This document shows positions 1 through 12,020 of a stretch of 64,000 nt of DNA, piece by piece; within the stretch, counting starts at the first letter, position 1, and each line of letters starts with the position of its first letter. The DNA lies in contig JAJEKV010000054.1 of assembly GCA_021234155.1 (NCBI GenBank), forward strand, positions 2,955,702 to 3,019,701, given 5' to 3'. The translations under genes were made by a program, and so were the position numbers. The notes under the pieces were generated by a model that made no database searches, was not told the DNA's origin, and saw nothing but the letters and a program-made list of their open reading frames with translations. The DNA comes from Isoetes taiwanensis. Lineage: Eukaryota; Streptophyta; Lycopodiopsida; Isoetales; Isoetaceae.

Positions 1-50
1 GCAGATAAAACCATCGCTGGCAGCAGCAGATAAAACCATCGCTGGCAGCA
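1..50. repeat. 25-bp tandem duplication upstream of the SNM1-like gene
   Basis: A 25-bp unit beginning GCAGATAAAACC occurs twice head to tail (1-25 and 26-50) with no mismatch. It lies about 100 bp before the start codon of the nuclease gene, so it may be in the 5' UTR or promoter. The first copy may be cut by the window edge. Confidence 0.9.
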
Positions 51-152
51 TGTGTCGATACTGCAAAATATTTACAATTTGAAATTAGGGTTCTTATCAA
101 ACTCAAAGTTAGGTGGCTCTGTGATTTCCTAGTAGCCAACAATCCGGTAGAG

Positions 153-2283
153 ATGAAGTCAAGGTTGTTCGCAGTGGATGAGTGGAGCTGTAAGAGGGCT
201 GCTTATTTCCTAACCCACATGCATTCTGATCACACACAGGGCCTCTCCTCAAGCTGGTGCAGAGGCCCTCTCTATTGCTCTCACCAATCTGCTACCCTGC
301 TGCTTGCTAAATTTGAGGATTTTGATCCCTCACTTCTCCGCGTGTTGGATTTGGCACAACCCACTTTGGTATGTCTGGGATCAACTGGCATCTCCATGGA
401 AGTCACTGCTCTGGATGCAGATCATTGCCCTGGTAACCGTCTTCTTTGCATTTTAAATTCAAGAAAGTAAGTATTGTTTCTACTCTCTGTAATTCTTAAA
501 TTAGATTGGAGTTGAATGAGATTCGTGAAAAATTCTTGAGGTAAAAAAAGGAGTAACTGCTATTGCAATTGCACCTTGCGTTGTAATTTCAAGGACATAT
601 TTCTGAACGGTTCAATGGAAATTATTCTCTTTACTCACCCTTCTGGAGTTCTCAAATCTGAATGTTTGTAGCCTTCTGTTTTACTAAATGAAATGGACAT
701 GTGAAAAAACTTAATGTATTGTTTTAGATTGAAGTTGAATGAATTTGTCAAAAAGGCTTGAAGTAGAAAAAGCAGAAATTGCTTGTTTAAATTGAAGCTA
801 AACGGAGTTGTGAAATAGAAAGAAAGAAAAAGAAATTACTTTAATGTTTACGGAAGACCACTTGGGTCTATGAGACCAAATATACATTAATCATCTACAG
901 CTAGAGGCGCATTTGCAGCCTCCTAGAGATTGCATAAAAATGAAAAAAGAAAAACTAAGACGATGAAATCAGGAAACTTTTGTCTTCTTCTTGGCCAGGG
1001 GCTGAAAGTATAAAGTGATGTCAGACTTGTTTTCTCTTTTAAAGGACTGCTATAGAGGAGGTGTTAAATCTACTAAAATATTGCTGAAATGACTATGCAG
1101 GAGCTGTAATGTATCTGTTTCGGGGTGATTTTGGTTGTATCATGCACACTGGGGATTTTCGCTGGGAGAATGTTGATCACTGCAACCCAAGATTTAAGCT
1201 GATTAAGGAATTAGTGGATGGAATCCAAGTTGACTGTCTTTATCTGGATAACACTTTCTGCCACCCTTCCTTTAGATTCCCTTCCCGGTGTGCAGCATCA
1301 ATGCAGGTATTTTAAAATTCCGTCTGTTACAAGCGGCATTTGTATATTCTACTTTAGTGCAATGAATGATGTAATTAATGATGTAAAAATTCTTAAGATG
1401 CTTTTCACATGCATTGATGTTCTTCAATGATGCCAGGCAGGTACTTGAAATTATCAATGCCTACACAGAGAACGACGTGGTGATTGGAGTAGATGATATA
1501 GGCAAAGAAGAACTGCTGATACACATTGCAAATACATTAACTACCAAGGTCATGAATGTAATATTTACATTTCTTTGGTCAACCGAGTTATTAAGTGACA
1601 GGCATTCATGACAGTGTTTTTTCTTACAGATATGTGTTTGGCCGGAACGTTTGCAAACAATGCATCTCTTAGGTCATCACGAAATCTTCACAACGGATGT
1701 GAAAGTTACACGCATTAGGGCTGTTCCACGGTATAGCGTGTCCATATCTTCTATGAAACAGCTCAATGAGTTAAGGCCTACAATTGCCATTCTCCCTACT
1801 GGCCTTTCCTGCCTATCCAAACCAGAGTTTGCAGGTAGTGCAAAATTATGCTTTGGGAAGGCAGGTGATCATTTTGACAGTTTCATGATCCCTGAAAGAT
1901 TATTTATACATTCTGTACCGTATTCTCTACATTCATGTTTTTTAGAGTTAGAAGCATTTGTGGGGCTTATCAAACCAGTTTCAATTATTGGCATTTCCCG
2001 GTCCCCTACTGCATATAACATAAGTCCTATTTATTATTTCTCACAGTACCTCCAACAAGCTGATTCAAGAAGATCTTATGGCTCTGATGTAAATTTCCAT
2101 TGCCAGTCAAATATTGAAACAGCCAGATTGCAATCAAAAGTTCCTGTTGAGGGGAAGCACAGGCAAAGAAAGATTAGGAAGAGAGGCCAAGGTACGACAA
2201 TATGTTATTATTCTGGTTCCAGTCTTGAAGATAAAAAGAGCTGCAACGTTGAAAGGGAGGAGACCATTGATGATCACCAGTGA
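153..2283 (+). CDS. SNM1/Apollo/Artemis-family DNA repair nuclease (metallo-beta-lactamase/beta-CASP)
   Basis: Four exons read as one 415-residue frame: 153-432, 1101-1306, 1441-1548 and 1630-2283, all with GT-AG borders and compatible phases. The metal-binding motif HMHSDHTQG lies at residues 22-30, DADHCPG at about 88-94, split by intron 1, and HTGDFRW at about 109-115. YLDNTFCHP in exon 2 is the beta-CASP motif-A acidic site. Exon 4 carries the DRMBL region, with VWPERLQTMHLLG, VPRYS and the PYSLHS histidine motif. Family members are nuclear nucleases that trim DNA ends during interstrand cross-link repair, telomere protection or end joining. The compact N-terminus, starting near the catalytic motif, fits the short plant SNM1-like proteins. 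The tail after IYYFSQYLQQ is basic and low-complexity, so the true last exon may differ. The start is the first ATG, and no earlier in-frame domain is expected. Confidence 0.86.
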
Positions 2284-3224
2284 TCATTGTCTGCCACCAT
2301 AGCCCTGAGCAATGGAGACCACTCTTAAAGCAGCAGATTATAGTCAAAAGACTTCTCAAGGAAAAGCTCAGGCAAATGGAGGAAAAGTGAACCAAAGCAG
2401 AAAAGCTGTGATGCAAATAAACAAAACAAGGATATCAACTGAATGGTGGACACTTCTTTACGCCCAACCAAGGCATCAGCAGCAAATGCGCCTTAAATTA
2501 TTCGCACCTTACTTGGATAGTAAATGCAACTCATAAGTGCAGACTTTGCTACGCTTGGGTCTATAAATCAAAAGGTGACCTATCAATTACAAGTGCTGAA
2601 ATGTTCGTGCAGGTCTTTCCTTATTTTCAAAATTACTGGAAATCACGGAAGGAGCTATTTGAACGACCAAAATAGCAGGCAAAATTGAAGCAGCAGTATA
2701 GTATGGTTAAGTTTGTTGTTGTTTCGCCTATTTTGTTTTACTTATGTACTTTCAATATTCTAGTAAAAGGGATAGATAAATTGTAATGAGATGGTACAGG
2801 AAATTAACAGAAGAGTATTGCTTATTTAATCTAAAGTTAATATTATGGTGCAGCTAGATCTGGCCTAACACCTAGATCTAATGCTAGTTGAATTATTGAC
2901 TTTCTGCAGGTTTCAAAGAGCCCATATTTAATTGATCTTTCCCATCGTACATCTTAGAGATCTTGCAAATGTACTTTGATAGCCGGTATTCCATCATGTG
3001 CATGGTGAGTTGGTAAATCATGTGTATGGTGAGTTGGTAAGTGTGGCTCAGGATGTGGTAACATCTTGTTTAAGCAAATAGAATTGCACACTAACTTATC
3101 ATTCCTCAACTGATTAAGAGTCGAGTGATTATGCAGCTACTACTATATTAAGTGAGTGACCTTGTTCCAAAAGAGGGCAGTTCGTATTCAAACGAGGAAG
3201 AAATATTGGGAAAATCTCCCACTG
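2284..3224. other. Downstream region of the SNM1-like gene; no gene seen
   Basis: AT-rich sequence probably holding the 3' UTR of the nuclease gene. A short direct repeat, TGTG(C/T)ATGGTGAGTTGGTAA, occurs twice near 2997-3040. I see no convincing coding region, RNA gene or mobile-element end. Confidence 0.5.
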
Positions 3225-3663
3225 GAAGTCGCTGTCCAAGAAGAGGCCTTGGATCTGGTCATAATAGATAAATGGGCGAATACATCTATGTGCGACTCAC
3301 CTGAGAGTTTTTTTGTTCCCCTTGCTGTTTCAGCGCGGGGGCTATTTTCAGCTGCTGATTGGCGTTCTCCCACAATGCGCCATGGATGGCGTGACAGCTG
3401 AAGCTCTTGAACGGGGCTGAGATTTTAGTTTTCAGCACTTGGTCAGCCAGTTTTCAGCTTCCCAGCGATAATTCTCCGTGTAAGTCGCCCAGTATAGGTA
3501 CATTAGTTTGGACAAGCCTTACTAACATGGTACAAAATTTACTTCAGAAGTCACTGTCCAAGAAGAGGCCTTGGATCTGGCCATAATAGATAAATGGGCG
3601 GATACATGTATAGGCACATTAGTTTGGACAAGCCTTACTAAGATGGGTGCAAAATTTACTCCA
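3225..3663. repeat. Interleaved direct repeats
   Basis: Two different blocks are each present twice. A block containing GTCCAAGAAGAGGCCTTGGA occurs at about 3232-3290 and 3548-3607. A block containing TTAGTTTGGACAAGCCTTAC occurs at about 3491-3550 and 3609-3663. The second copies are joined, so part of the first segment was copied with an internal deletion. The short frames crossing it look non-coding. Confidence 0.8.
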
Positions 3664-3792
3664 ATTTTGAACAGTTGGTCCCTAGTTTTGATAAAAAGCA
3701 ACTGGCTTTTAAAGATGGGAGAGGGTTTCTAGAGGTGGTTCAACTCTTCACCTGGATTGCAAGGTGTATATCCTTGGCCTGGAACTATTGAT

Positions 3793-3819
3793 ACATAAAG
3801 GTCAACACCAGGCAATTTC
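3793..3819 (+). repeat. Element A 3' inverted repeat (27 bp)
   Basis: Starts ACATAAAGGTCAACACCAGG and matches the reverse complement of 6685-6712 except in the centre, where the 5' copy reads CATTCAGG and this one CACCAGG. It lies about 200 bp beyond the recombinase stop codon. Confidence 0.8.
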
Positions 3820-4021
3820 ATTGTGTTTCAGACTGCCTTAGATTTAGAAGTTATAATTTTTTTGAAGTTTTGAGACAATAGAACTTTTTCCAAGTTAAAG
3901 TGCAGTAATACAAGTTTTTCAAAAAAGTATTTTCCATTGCATTCAAAAGTTCTGAAGTTACAACAGATTCAAGATCAATGATCTTCATTTCAGAAATCAA
4001 AATAAAAAAGGGATGAAGTGT

Positions 4022-6089
4022 TCAACATTTTTTCTTAAGACTGGTATTCATATCTTTTAGATCAGCACAGTTGAAGAAGAAGTTGTTGATAGTTCCACCA
4101 ACAAATGACTGGCCACCACTATTGGTTACAAAAATATCCCTAAGCTCAGATGAGATTGCCTTCCTACCTTCTGGCCAATTTTTTAAGAGCCTCATCTAGC
4201 AGATCATTAGTAATATCATCGCTTGCATTATAGTTCTCCTTCCCTAACATCTTCAAATCATCTGATGTCTTCTTCACAGCAGTAACCTGATTACTATCCA
4301 GTTCACTCAACACCAAAGCAGTATTACACTAATTAGCAGATGCAGGAATAACACTATTAGCACGAGGAGTAAAGCTACTAACAGGCTTATCAACATGAGG
4401 AAGAGGAATATTAACAAGATGTATGAGCAGGTATATGCAGGATTATCAGATAGAGAGTAGCGCATGATTATCGGATAGAGCGACCCTCACATTACTAACA
4501 ATCACATTAAAGAAACTAGAGTAGATCTTGAAGAAGATGAAGACGACATATCATCCATAACTCGTTTCTTTTTGCATCTCTTCTTCAACAACATCAACAA
4601 AAATTCTACGACTGCCATCATCATTGAAAGGTCTAGCCAAAATGCTCATGGCAGCATTGATTTGTACCTTCCTAGATCTTTCATACCTGCAAGAAAAAAT
4701 AATTAAACATTATAGAAAATAATTACAAAAAACAAATAAAGAAAAGTACTTACTTTTGGTAAGCATCCAAGGTTTTATGGCCTGTCACGAGCATTCCAAT
4801 TTTTGGTGGCACACCAGCAAAAGAAAGACAAGAAACAAGAGATATACGACCCCTCTTATTTTTAAATTTCTGGGACATTGATAAGAATACCCATTCCTTT
4901 TATCCACCCTCTCACTTTCTTCTCTCCAGCAGGCACCCTCTGATACTACACCTGAAATATAGAACAAGATATTTAGAACATAAATATAACTCTAAATTAT
5001 TCAGATAACATTCTTACCGGTCCTCTCGCATTCACAATCGCATTCAGAAAGAAATGTCGAGGTTTATTGTTATCCTTTGGAGGAAGATATCTGGTGTACT
5101 GCTTATAACTCAAAACAAAATCGGCTTCATGTGTCCAGATTGGAGGCAGAAAATGTTTATCATCATATTTGGCTTCTGAGTTCTGATAATTCTTGCTCCC
5201 TCTTTCTTGGTACAACAAATACTCACCATCTCCATCACTATCCAAAGTGAAATCAACATCCATCGAACCATGCAATCGAATGGTCCAAATCACTCAAAAG
5301 GTCTTGCTCGATCTGAAAACTGATCTCAGATGCCTTCTTATGTTCGACACCTATACCAAGCATCCTGGATCTTCTAACAACACCGACAAAAGTAATGGTT
5401 GCTTCCTTATACAAATCACTATGCAGAATATTAAATTTTGGCGCAGCAATTCTAGTCTCGCCGACTCTCCTTTCCTGCTTCTTCCTCAAAATTCGGCCTA
5501 TGGCTCTATAAAGACAGTTCAAGCTAAAAACAGAAAAATAAACCATTACAAATCTATAACAGCCTATGAAACAACACTATTGAAAGACACAGAACCTGCC
5601 AGCAGGATAAAGCTTGTTATCAACTTTCTTGGCCTGCAACATAAATCTAACAAGCATAAAATTCAAATTTCGAGGAGGAATATCTTCAATAAGAACATAT
5701 CTCTCCAAATACTTCAGATAACTCGCTGGAAGGTCACTAGAATTTGCAAGGCATTGCTTCTTGGTAAAATCCCTCCAAGAATCAAACCTCTTTCTAGCCC
5801 ACTGACTAACCTTTGAAGATCCATCACATCCATCATTTTCTGCCTCCCTTAACAGGTCAGAATCCAGAGGTAAGAAGTCCGCTTTCTCATCTGCAACATT
5901 ACTAATATTATACCACTTCTAAGACTGAACATTAGAAAGAAAAGCTTGTAACTCAGGCTCATCTTCAGATATGACAGTAGCAGCAAGAGTAAACGAGTTA
6001 TCTTGCTTATAATCCTTCAACTCGTCAGTAGACATTTCTTGAGTAATATCAAGATCAAATGTCGGGTCATCACTCTCAATATCCTCCAT
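4022..6089 (-). pseudogene. Tyrosine recombinase (DUF3504/Crypton-like), copy A, degraded
   Basis: Exons on the minus strand: 6089-5596, 5523-5018, 4951-4754 and 4686 downward, ending near 4022, with conserved splice sites. The acidic N-terminus is followed by WARKRFDSW and a middle block with FNILHSDLYKEATITFVGVV. The catalytic-domain end has RGRISLV, AGVPPKIGMLVTGHK and AYQKYERSRKVQ, and the C-terminus has VTNSGGQSFVGG. Crypton-type recombinases cut and rejoin DNA through a Tyr, with a conserved Arg...Arg...His...Tyr set. Damage includes an in-frame TAG near 5922, a stop at the start of the third exon, a frameshift near 4860, stops and a shift in the last exon, and a roughly 25-residue deletion near 5250 that removes the first catalytic Arg block present in the copy at 17082-19549. 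The product cannot be active. Confidence 0.72.
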
Positions 6090-6684
6090 AATACTACAAG
6101 AAGAACTTAAGCAATGTTTAGAAGCCGACACTAGAGTCAAAAGCACGATAGACGCCATGATCAAGCACTCGATAAACCTCTCTATGAAACCTGCAAGAAA
6201 AAAACAGAATGATGTTAGAATCTTGAAAAAGTAATCTAACATTACAACAACAATCGGCGCCTCCAAACATTTGTCAACGTAGCTAAACAAGGAAAAAGCA
6301 AGTTAAAACTTGCATGCAACAAGTTTTACCAAGAACATGCAAGAAACCTCTCTACAGACGCCAAACTCCGTAATGAAGCAACATCAGAAGATTAGAACAC
6401 ATCGCCGGACAAGAAAGCAATGAGCACCGTAGCCGGAGATAAAAAAATCAGAAAACTTGTCAAGAAACTTCTGAGAACATCTCAGAACTTCGCCAAACTC
6501 TGTCAGCGAGTAGCAACAACAGATTAAAGCCAAACGCCGACCAAAAAAGCAACGAGCGCCATAGCTCAACTAAGAAAAAGACAGTGCGCCATCGCCGGAC
6601 TTCGATGACAACGCAGAAAAGGGAAAGCTGACATCACGAAAAAATCTTTTATACCTCCGCCACGTCACCGTACACGTGGCAGAC

Positions 6685-6742
6685 GAAATTGCCTGAATGT
6701 TGACCTTTATGTGGGTAATGGCCGAGAGGAGGCCATTACTCC
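6685..6742 (-). repeat. Element A 5' inverted repeat (28 bp) plus outer hairpin
   Basis: The repeat occupies 6685-6712. Immediately outside is a perfect 9-bp stem, GTAATGGCC (6715-6723) with GGCCATTAC (6731-6739), and a 7-nt loop. Read inward on the minus strand the outer part is GGAGTAATGGCC, and the element at 16511-19874 likewise starts GGAGTAAT followed by a stem. Confidence 0.75.
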
Positions 6743-6842
6743 CTCCTTTGTCTCACCCAACTTACAACCACCCAAACAACCTTGCAAGCAAGACTAGAAG
6801 CTATTTCAAAGGTTGCAAGCAAAGAATGATATTAACTTATAA
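6743..6842. other. Spacer between element A and a Helitron end
   Basis: About 100 bp with two copies of GGTTGCAAGCAA-like sequence. No gene seen. Confidence 0.4.
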
Positions 6843-6873
6843 CTAGAAACGTATGCCCGGCGATGCCGGGCAT
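6843..6873 (-). mobile_element. Helitron 3' terminus, minus-strand orientation
   Basis: Read on the minus strand: a GC-rich hairpin with 9-bp arms ATGCCCGGC/GCCGGGCAT and 3-nt loop ATC, then ACGTTT, then CTAG (6846-6843), followed by T. A hairpin about 10 nt before a terminal CTRR, inserted before a T, is the standard Helitron 3' signature. The same hairpin, loop and CTAG end recur at 16133-16162 on the plus strand. The element should extend to higher coordinates, but I could not identify its 5' TC end. Confidence 0.72.
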
Positions 6874-6889
6874 TAGCTGCAGACGTGCA

Positions 6890-7080
6890 GAACAGGCAGA
6901 TGTAGATAGAATGTGTAGGTGGAATGGAATGGGATGTGGATAGAATATAATGGTTGGATAGAAGGGAATGGGAGGATTGGAATAGATAGGTAAAATGCAA
7001 TAGATAGATAGATATGATGGAATAGATCGATATCATGGAGCGTATAGATAAAATAGAGTACATAGGTTAGTGGATTAAGA
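6890..7080. repeat. Purine-rich imperfect microsatellite
   Basis: Degenerate runs of TAGATAGA, GGAATGG and GATAGATA with drifting period, giving long but meaningless Ser/Tyr/Ile-rich frames on the opposite strand. Simple sequence, not a gene. It lies just inside the minus-strand Helitron end. Confidence 0.75.
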
Positions 7081-8630
7081 ATTGGAAATGATGGTAGTGG
7101 TTTCTTATCTAGGGCCTTTGGCATTGTTGAAATCAATAGATGTAACTAAAGTGTAGGGCAACGTTTTTGTATTTACAGATATCTGTAATAGGGAAGTGAA
7201 AGATGAATAAAGATATAGACTCTGAAGGCATGCAACATTTCTAGCAATACATGTGAAGCTGAGAAACATACATTATTGTTGAAGCCTAAATGCTAACGAC
7301 CTATATTTGATAGAAGAATAATTTGGACGTCGTCACCATGTAATTTCCTCAGTTTGGTAAGACCTGTGAATAAGTACATCTGCTACAATGATACAAATGC
7401 CATTTTCGTTATTACAAACTTAAAATGCAGTTATAAAATTGGTTAAATTAGTCGCATGCTATAGTCGATACCAAGATGTTCATTTAGCCCCTTGTTTATA
7501 GTAACCTAGTAACCGACAATACACAAATACATTAATTCTTCCTTGCCGATCCAAGTTGCAAGTCAACAACCTATTTAACATATGTTTAGTATACAAATGG
7601 AAGCTGGACATTGACATTGCAGCCTCCATTGTCATTTTATTTCTATCCATTATTATCAAGCAGCCATCTGCTATCTGGATAAGGTAAAACAACATATAAC
7701 TGAATGGCTGCGTTTCTTGAAAATATAGAAGTTAAGACTTGTTGTAGCAAACCTGATCTTAAAACGTTCCAGAAGATTGGATTAGTTATGCATACACAAT
7801 TGACATTTTCTTCCTTGCAGGCCCGGCACAAAATGGAACACAGTTGTCTCCAACATCTGTTCCTCAATATATTCCTTGTCTCCAACATATGTTCCTCAAT
7901 ATATTCCTGACATTTTGAAAATTCATGGATCCCACAATTGTTATCCATGGAAACCCAAAGCCTATTTGCTATGTGATTGTTCCTGCCAAATATTTTATAG
8001 ACATTATAACAATTGTACATTAGGTAAAAATGCAAAACCTCCTTCACAGATCGTCCAAAATCTGTTTGCATCATTCACAAATCATAGAGCATAGAGTAGC
8101 CATCTGCAGAGGGAGTAGAAGTGGAGATGGAATAGAAGCAGACCAAAGTGAAAAGATATAACACCTCCTTATCGATATTGCACTGGCACTGCTCATACAT
8201 CCTGCAGGCAGAAAATCGCTGGGAAATCCTGCAGACAACACATGGGGTCATGCTTATCCTATATTATCTGAGCATGTTAGTTTGAATCTGAGTGACAAAA
8301 TCATCCCTGCTTCCTACAGTTCAGCTATGGCAGAAAAGTAACAGCATTGTTAATGCTCTCATGGCCACATTTATTCCAATCAGTAAGGTTCTACACTTGG
8401 CATGCTGTTGGGATCTGAGAACTGGTATTAGCATTGGAGGCTCCAAAATAGGGTTTGAGATTTTTCAAGCACCAACTATCAACCAACTACAGAAGATTAA
8501 TGTGTCGACAGAAATGCTGTCTGTTTGATCAGAAATTCAAGGATCTGGAAAAGTGTTAAAATGAAGAATCAGAGAAGAAACGAAAAGATCTAATTTGGCA
8601 TACTTGATAGATCTCCAGTAGGGTTCGTGC
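7081..8630. other. No recognisable gene
   Basis: AT-rich sequence. The longest open stretch, minus 7643-8074, has no domain I recognise and overlaps equally open frames on the other strand. A short duplication of TCCAACAT(A/C)TGTTCCTCAATATATTCC occurs at about 7850-7907. It may be internal sequence of a Helitron. Confidence 0.4.
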
Positions 8631-8633
8631 GTC

Positions 8634-9378
8634 ACCATAGCCACACAGTAAAGGAATGCTAAAAAAGTGCATCAAATCTCTTTTGCAACCTGCGAGGGTT
8701 GGATGCGGTCTGCCATAAGGTAGATCTTTGACTGACTCAAGATCCTCATTTCTTTTTCCAACCGGCCAAATATACAAATTTTCACTTTTCGTTTTCCTCC
8801 AAAGAGAGTTGCCACACAGTAAAGGAATTCTAAAAAAATGCATCAAATCTCTTTTGCAACCTGCAAGGATTGGAAGTCCGCTATGATAGAAAGTTCAGAA
8901 ATGTCTTTTGATCTGGAGAACTTGAACCAAAGAAGCAAAGCCAAACAGAGTCTATATATCTAACATCAAACAAAACTTATCAAATGGTAAAGGTCATGAA
9001 ACTAGAATAATGGTACCTCTTTTTCGAAAGCATTCACAAAAAGCATTCAGAGATATGAATCATCAAGACCTACAAAGAAATCTGAAGCATTAGTTTTATA
9101 GTTTTATAGTTTTATAGCCAGAAAAATGGACAGATCTTCAATCGTGGCAAGTCTCCAATTGCTTGTAAAACAAAACAAATACATTAACATGAATAGCAAT
9201 GCTTTAGAAATTGGTTCTGTGTAATCTTCATTAATATTTTGGATGATAAATTGACTTGAAGGTTTGATCAGAAATTCAAGGATCCAAGGATAAAAAATTC
9301 AAGGTTAGGTAAGGCCACCATAGCCACACAAAGTAAAGGCATACTAAAAAAGTGCATCAAATCTCTTTTGCAACCTGC
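8634..9378. repeat. Three dispersed copies of a ~65-bp repeat
   Basis: A block containing CATCAAATCTCTTTTGCAACC, preceded by CCACACAGTAAAGG or a variant, occurs at about 8634-8703, 8810-8873 and 9312-9380, all in the same direction. The two outer copies continue into a GGATGCGGTCTG-like segment. The function is unknown. Confidence 0.8.
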
Positions 9379-9982
9379 GGAAGTTGAATGCGGTCTGGAA
9401 TAAAGCACAGAGTCGAGATGCAGGTTCGAGATGGTTCTGAAAATGCGGCAAATAAGCACGGAAATCTAAACGCACAATGTTTCTGAACAACGTTTCTTGA
9501 CACCCTTTATGTACCATTTCGAGAAATAGACTCTATCGTTGGCAGGTTGCGTCTTCAAGTCTTATAAGGTCACCATTTTCGAAGCCCAGAAGCAAGATCA
9601 AGCTCTATAACAAAGCAAATGAACCAAGGAAAGAAAATCTCAGGGGTAAAAAGGAAAAGGCGTGGAAGAAAACGGAATAAAGTCTTGAGCTTTAATAAAA
9701 GTACAGGAAACTATGGCTAGATGGCTGCCCTTCAGGAATTTATTCACGTCTCCAGTTGCAAAAAGCTCACTTGTTTGATCATAGGCCCAATTCTAGGTTT
9801 GATAAAATCCTCACCTCTGAATCACCTTGCAAATGTAAGATGCGATGGGAACATGGGCTGCACAGTAAGATGACTCCTCTCCCTGTTTGCCAAAGAAAGA
9901 AATGATTAGCAGTTCGAAATGGAGACCCTGATATGGTAAATAGGAGGAACATACGATTATAGCTGGTCTCACAAGTTATTTG

Positions 9983-10400
9983 AGTAAAAAGTGGGAGAGA
10001 CCTGAAGAATAAAACAACATCCCTGTTAGTATTGGTAAGAACAACTTCAGATTTTTGCTCCAGCTGAAGAGCTCCACAGCTCCAAGGATCCCAACTGCGC
10101 ACAGCCTGTGTTTCGTGAGTAAAAAGTGGGAGAGTAACCTGAAGAATAAAACATCATTATTGGCAAGAATAACTTCGGATTCTTGCTCGTTTCCATGCTC
10201 ACCGCCGCCCGGTGAAGAGCTCCACGACCCAAGGATCCCAAGCGCATACTGACTGCGTTTCATGAGTAAAAGTGGGAGAGTAACTCAAGAATAAAAAAAG
10301 CATTATTGGTAAGAAGAACTTGATTCTTGCTTTTGTTTCCATCCTCACCTCTCACCTACAGCTTCAAATGAAGAGCTCCACGGCTCCAAGATCCGGCCAG
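9983..10400. repeat. Tandem repeat, three units of ~140 bp
   Basis: Each unit carries AAAAGTGGGAGAG, then GAATAAAAC, a TTGGTAAGAA(C/T)AAC segment and GAAGAGCTCCAC(A/G)(G/A)C followed by CCAAGGATCC or a variant. Unit starts are near 9989, 10118 and 10270. Divergence between units is moderate. It makes several overlapping frames on both strands that I treat as artefacts. Confidence 0.8.
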
Positions 10401-10439
10401 TACTTAATAGCCGGAAGAAGCGTAAACCGAAGTTTCGTA

Positions 10440-10620
10440 TCCAAAATTCGCCGTCATTCAATTGTGTCGGCCTTCGGCCAACTTCAAAAAATCGAATTAA
10501 ATGTTTGGCGATGCCGGGGGAACTTCGGGATCCGGGCGATGCGCGCTAAGGGGAACTTCGAGCAAAGGAACGCCGCGCATGCGGCGTTCCATGCGGCATT
10601 CCATGCGGTACATGACAGCA
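10440..10620. other. GC-rich island with hairpins
   Basis: Locally GC-rich in an AT-rich surround. It includes GGCCTTCGGCC (about 10471-10481), a perfect 10-bp stem GGAACGCCGC (10567-10576) with GCGGCGTTCC (10581-10590), and three successive ATGCGGC(A/G)TTCC-type 13-mers (10579-10610). An open frame of 159 codons crosses it, but its Ala/His/Phe run is just the 13-mer repeat translated. Confidence 0.55.
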
Positions 10621-10799
10621 CAATTCCCAACCCCTTACAAAACAATGGCATTCTGTTTTCATATGTAGGTTCTAACAAAAGCTGTATTTCAAAAGTTCAT
10701 TGTGTATATGTTTATGAACAAGGAAAACATTCTTCCATGTGCTTGGATTTTGTGGCATGCATCTTGCTTCAGTCTTCAAATGGATACAAAAGTTCTTAA

Positions 10800-12020
10800 A
10801 CACAAAGAGGAGATACATCCTGGTTTTCTCTTTTGTCATTGCAATTCTTTCTTATTCAGTATAATTGATGGATTTAATTGATGGATTTGGATGGTTACAA
10901 ATAGTATTGCAAATTGGAAGTTTTAGATGTAAACATGCAACTCTACCATAAGCTCATTAAGCGTTTCCAAAGGGACACAGACATCTCATTTTCCACGTTT
11001 TGTTACAGGTGTGCTGCGTTAAAAACTTAACAATAAGAGATGCATTCTAAGGTTCTTTGAATACGTGTTTTTGAATCTACAGCAAACAAGTAAGCATGTA
11101 CTATATTAGCTCAAAGATGTTGTTTAATAATGTGCGGCATTGATGCTCAGATCGTCCAGTATGTAATTGCCAGAGGCAACTACATACTCCAATACACTAT
11201 CAAATGCGTCCAACCATCTTTGCTATTTTATATAGCAGGATTGTGAACTTCTGTTGACATCTCCAAGTTTGCTAAGTCACTGAATTAAGGATGCTAGAGA
11301 TTCCTTTGTTGCCCTTGTGTCTATTTTCTGCAGGTCCATTTTGTCCTTTGCACAGTTCCTGTATCGTCTTTAATATGTAGCATTATAACAGGGGTTTTTT
11401 TTTGTGTTTTTATACTGTTTTCTCTAAGGTTTTCATATGATTTGGTGGCCGTATTCATCCAGGTGTACTAAATAGTATTTCTAGAGTGCACCCTTTTGTA
11501 AGCCGTTGATTTTAGAAAAGGGGCCAAATCTGTGGTGAATATCCTCCCATTAGTTTTAGGGTTTTTTTTAGGGTTGTGTTTTAGGGTTTTTTTTTTAGGG
11601 TTGTGTTTTAGGTAATCTTCATCCACTAAAAGCGGCATCGTATGAAGTCTATTAGCACCTCCTGTTGATGTTCAAGTGTCAACGATTTTAGGTATCTCTA
11701 CCATTCCCAAGATCGCATCGGCAACATTTTTTGATCGCCATAGCATTTGCATTTGGGTGGATTCAAGCCACGCAGCAAAAGCTTTGTGTATAGATTTCGG
11801 GCTTGAATCTTGAGCTTTGCAAAACCGAACTTGGCTACATACAAACGCAGTTTGTTTGCAAGCAGGGAGCATTAGCTGGTTTAAGTACTCTTCAAGAGGA
11901 CAGAAGGTTTCTTGCCCCATTTTCGGGGAATTGACTTCTTTGTGAGTTTAGTATTTTTCTACATGACTCCCTAGCCAAGGTTTATCTAGCAGCTAGCTTG
12001 GTATTGAGACTGCATTCTCT
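10800..12020. other. No recognisable gene
   Basis: AT-rich sequence with a duplicated TTTTAGGGTTTTTTTTAGGGTTGTG segment near 11560-11615. I see no supported coding or RNA feature before the methionine synthase fragment. Confidence 0.4.

Larger units (their letters stand above)
3793..6742 (-). mobile_element. Element A: tyrosine-recombinase DNA element with inverted repeats (Crypton-like)
   Basis: About 2.95 kb, in minus orientation, bounded by inverted repeats at 3793-3819 and 6685-6712. They begin ACATAAAGGTCAACA and end CAGGCAATTTC. Outside the 5' repeat is a hairpin with 9-bp arms (6715-6723 and 6731-6739), read on the minus strand as GGAGTAATGGCC. The interior is filled by a recombinase pseudogene homologous to that of the element at 16511-19874. 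Described Crypton elements mobilise through a tyrosine recombinase and generally lack such repeats. No clear target-site duplication was found, as expected for recombinase-mediated insertion. The outer boundary on the low-coordinate side is uncertain. Confidence 0.72.

Noticed and set aside
7643-8074. 143-codon minus-strand open frame
   Set aside because: No domain, no splice partners, and the opposite strand is equally open. Composition is typical of a chance frame.
10567-10590. 10-bp GC-rich stem as a third Helitron end
   Set aside because: No CTRR terminus follows within 10-15 bp and the stem sequence differs from the two accepted ends.
10320-10799. 159-codon plus-strand open frame
   Set aside because: It runs over the end of a tandem repeat and a 13-mer repeat; the Ala/His/Phe string is a repeat artefact.
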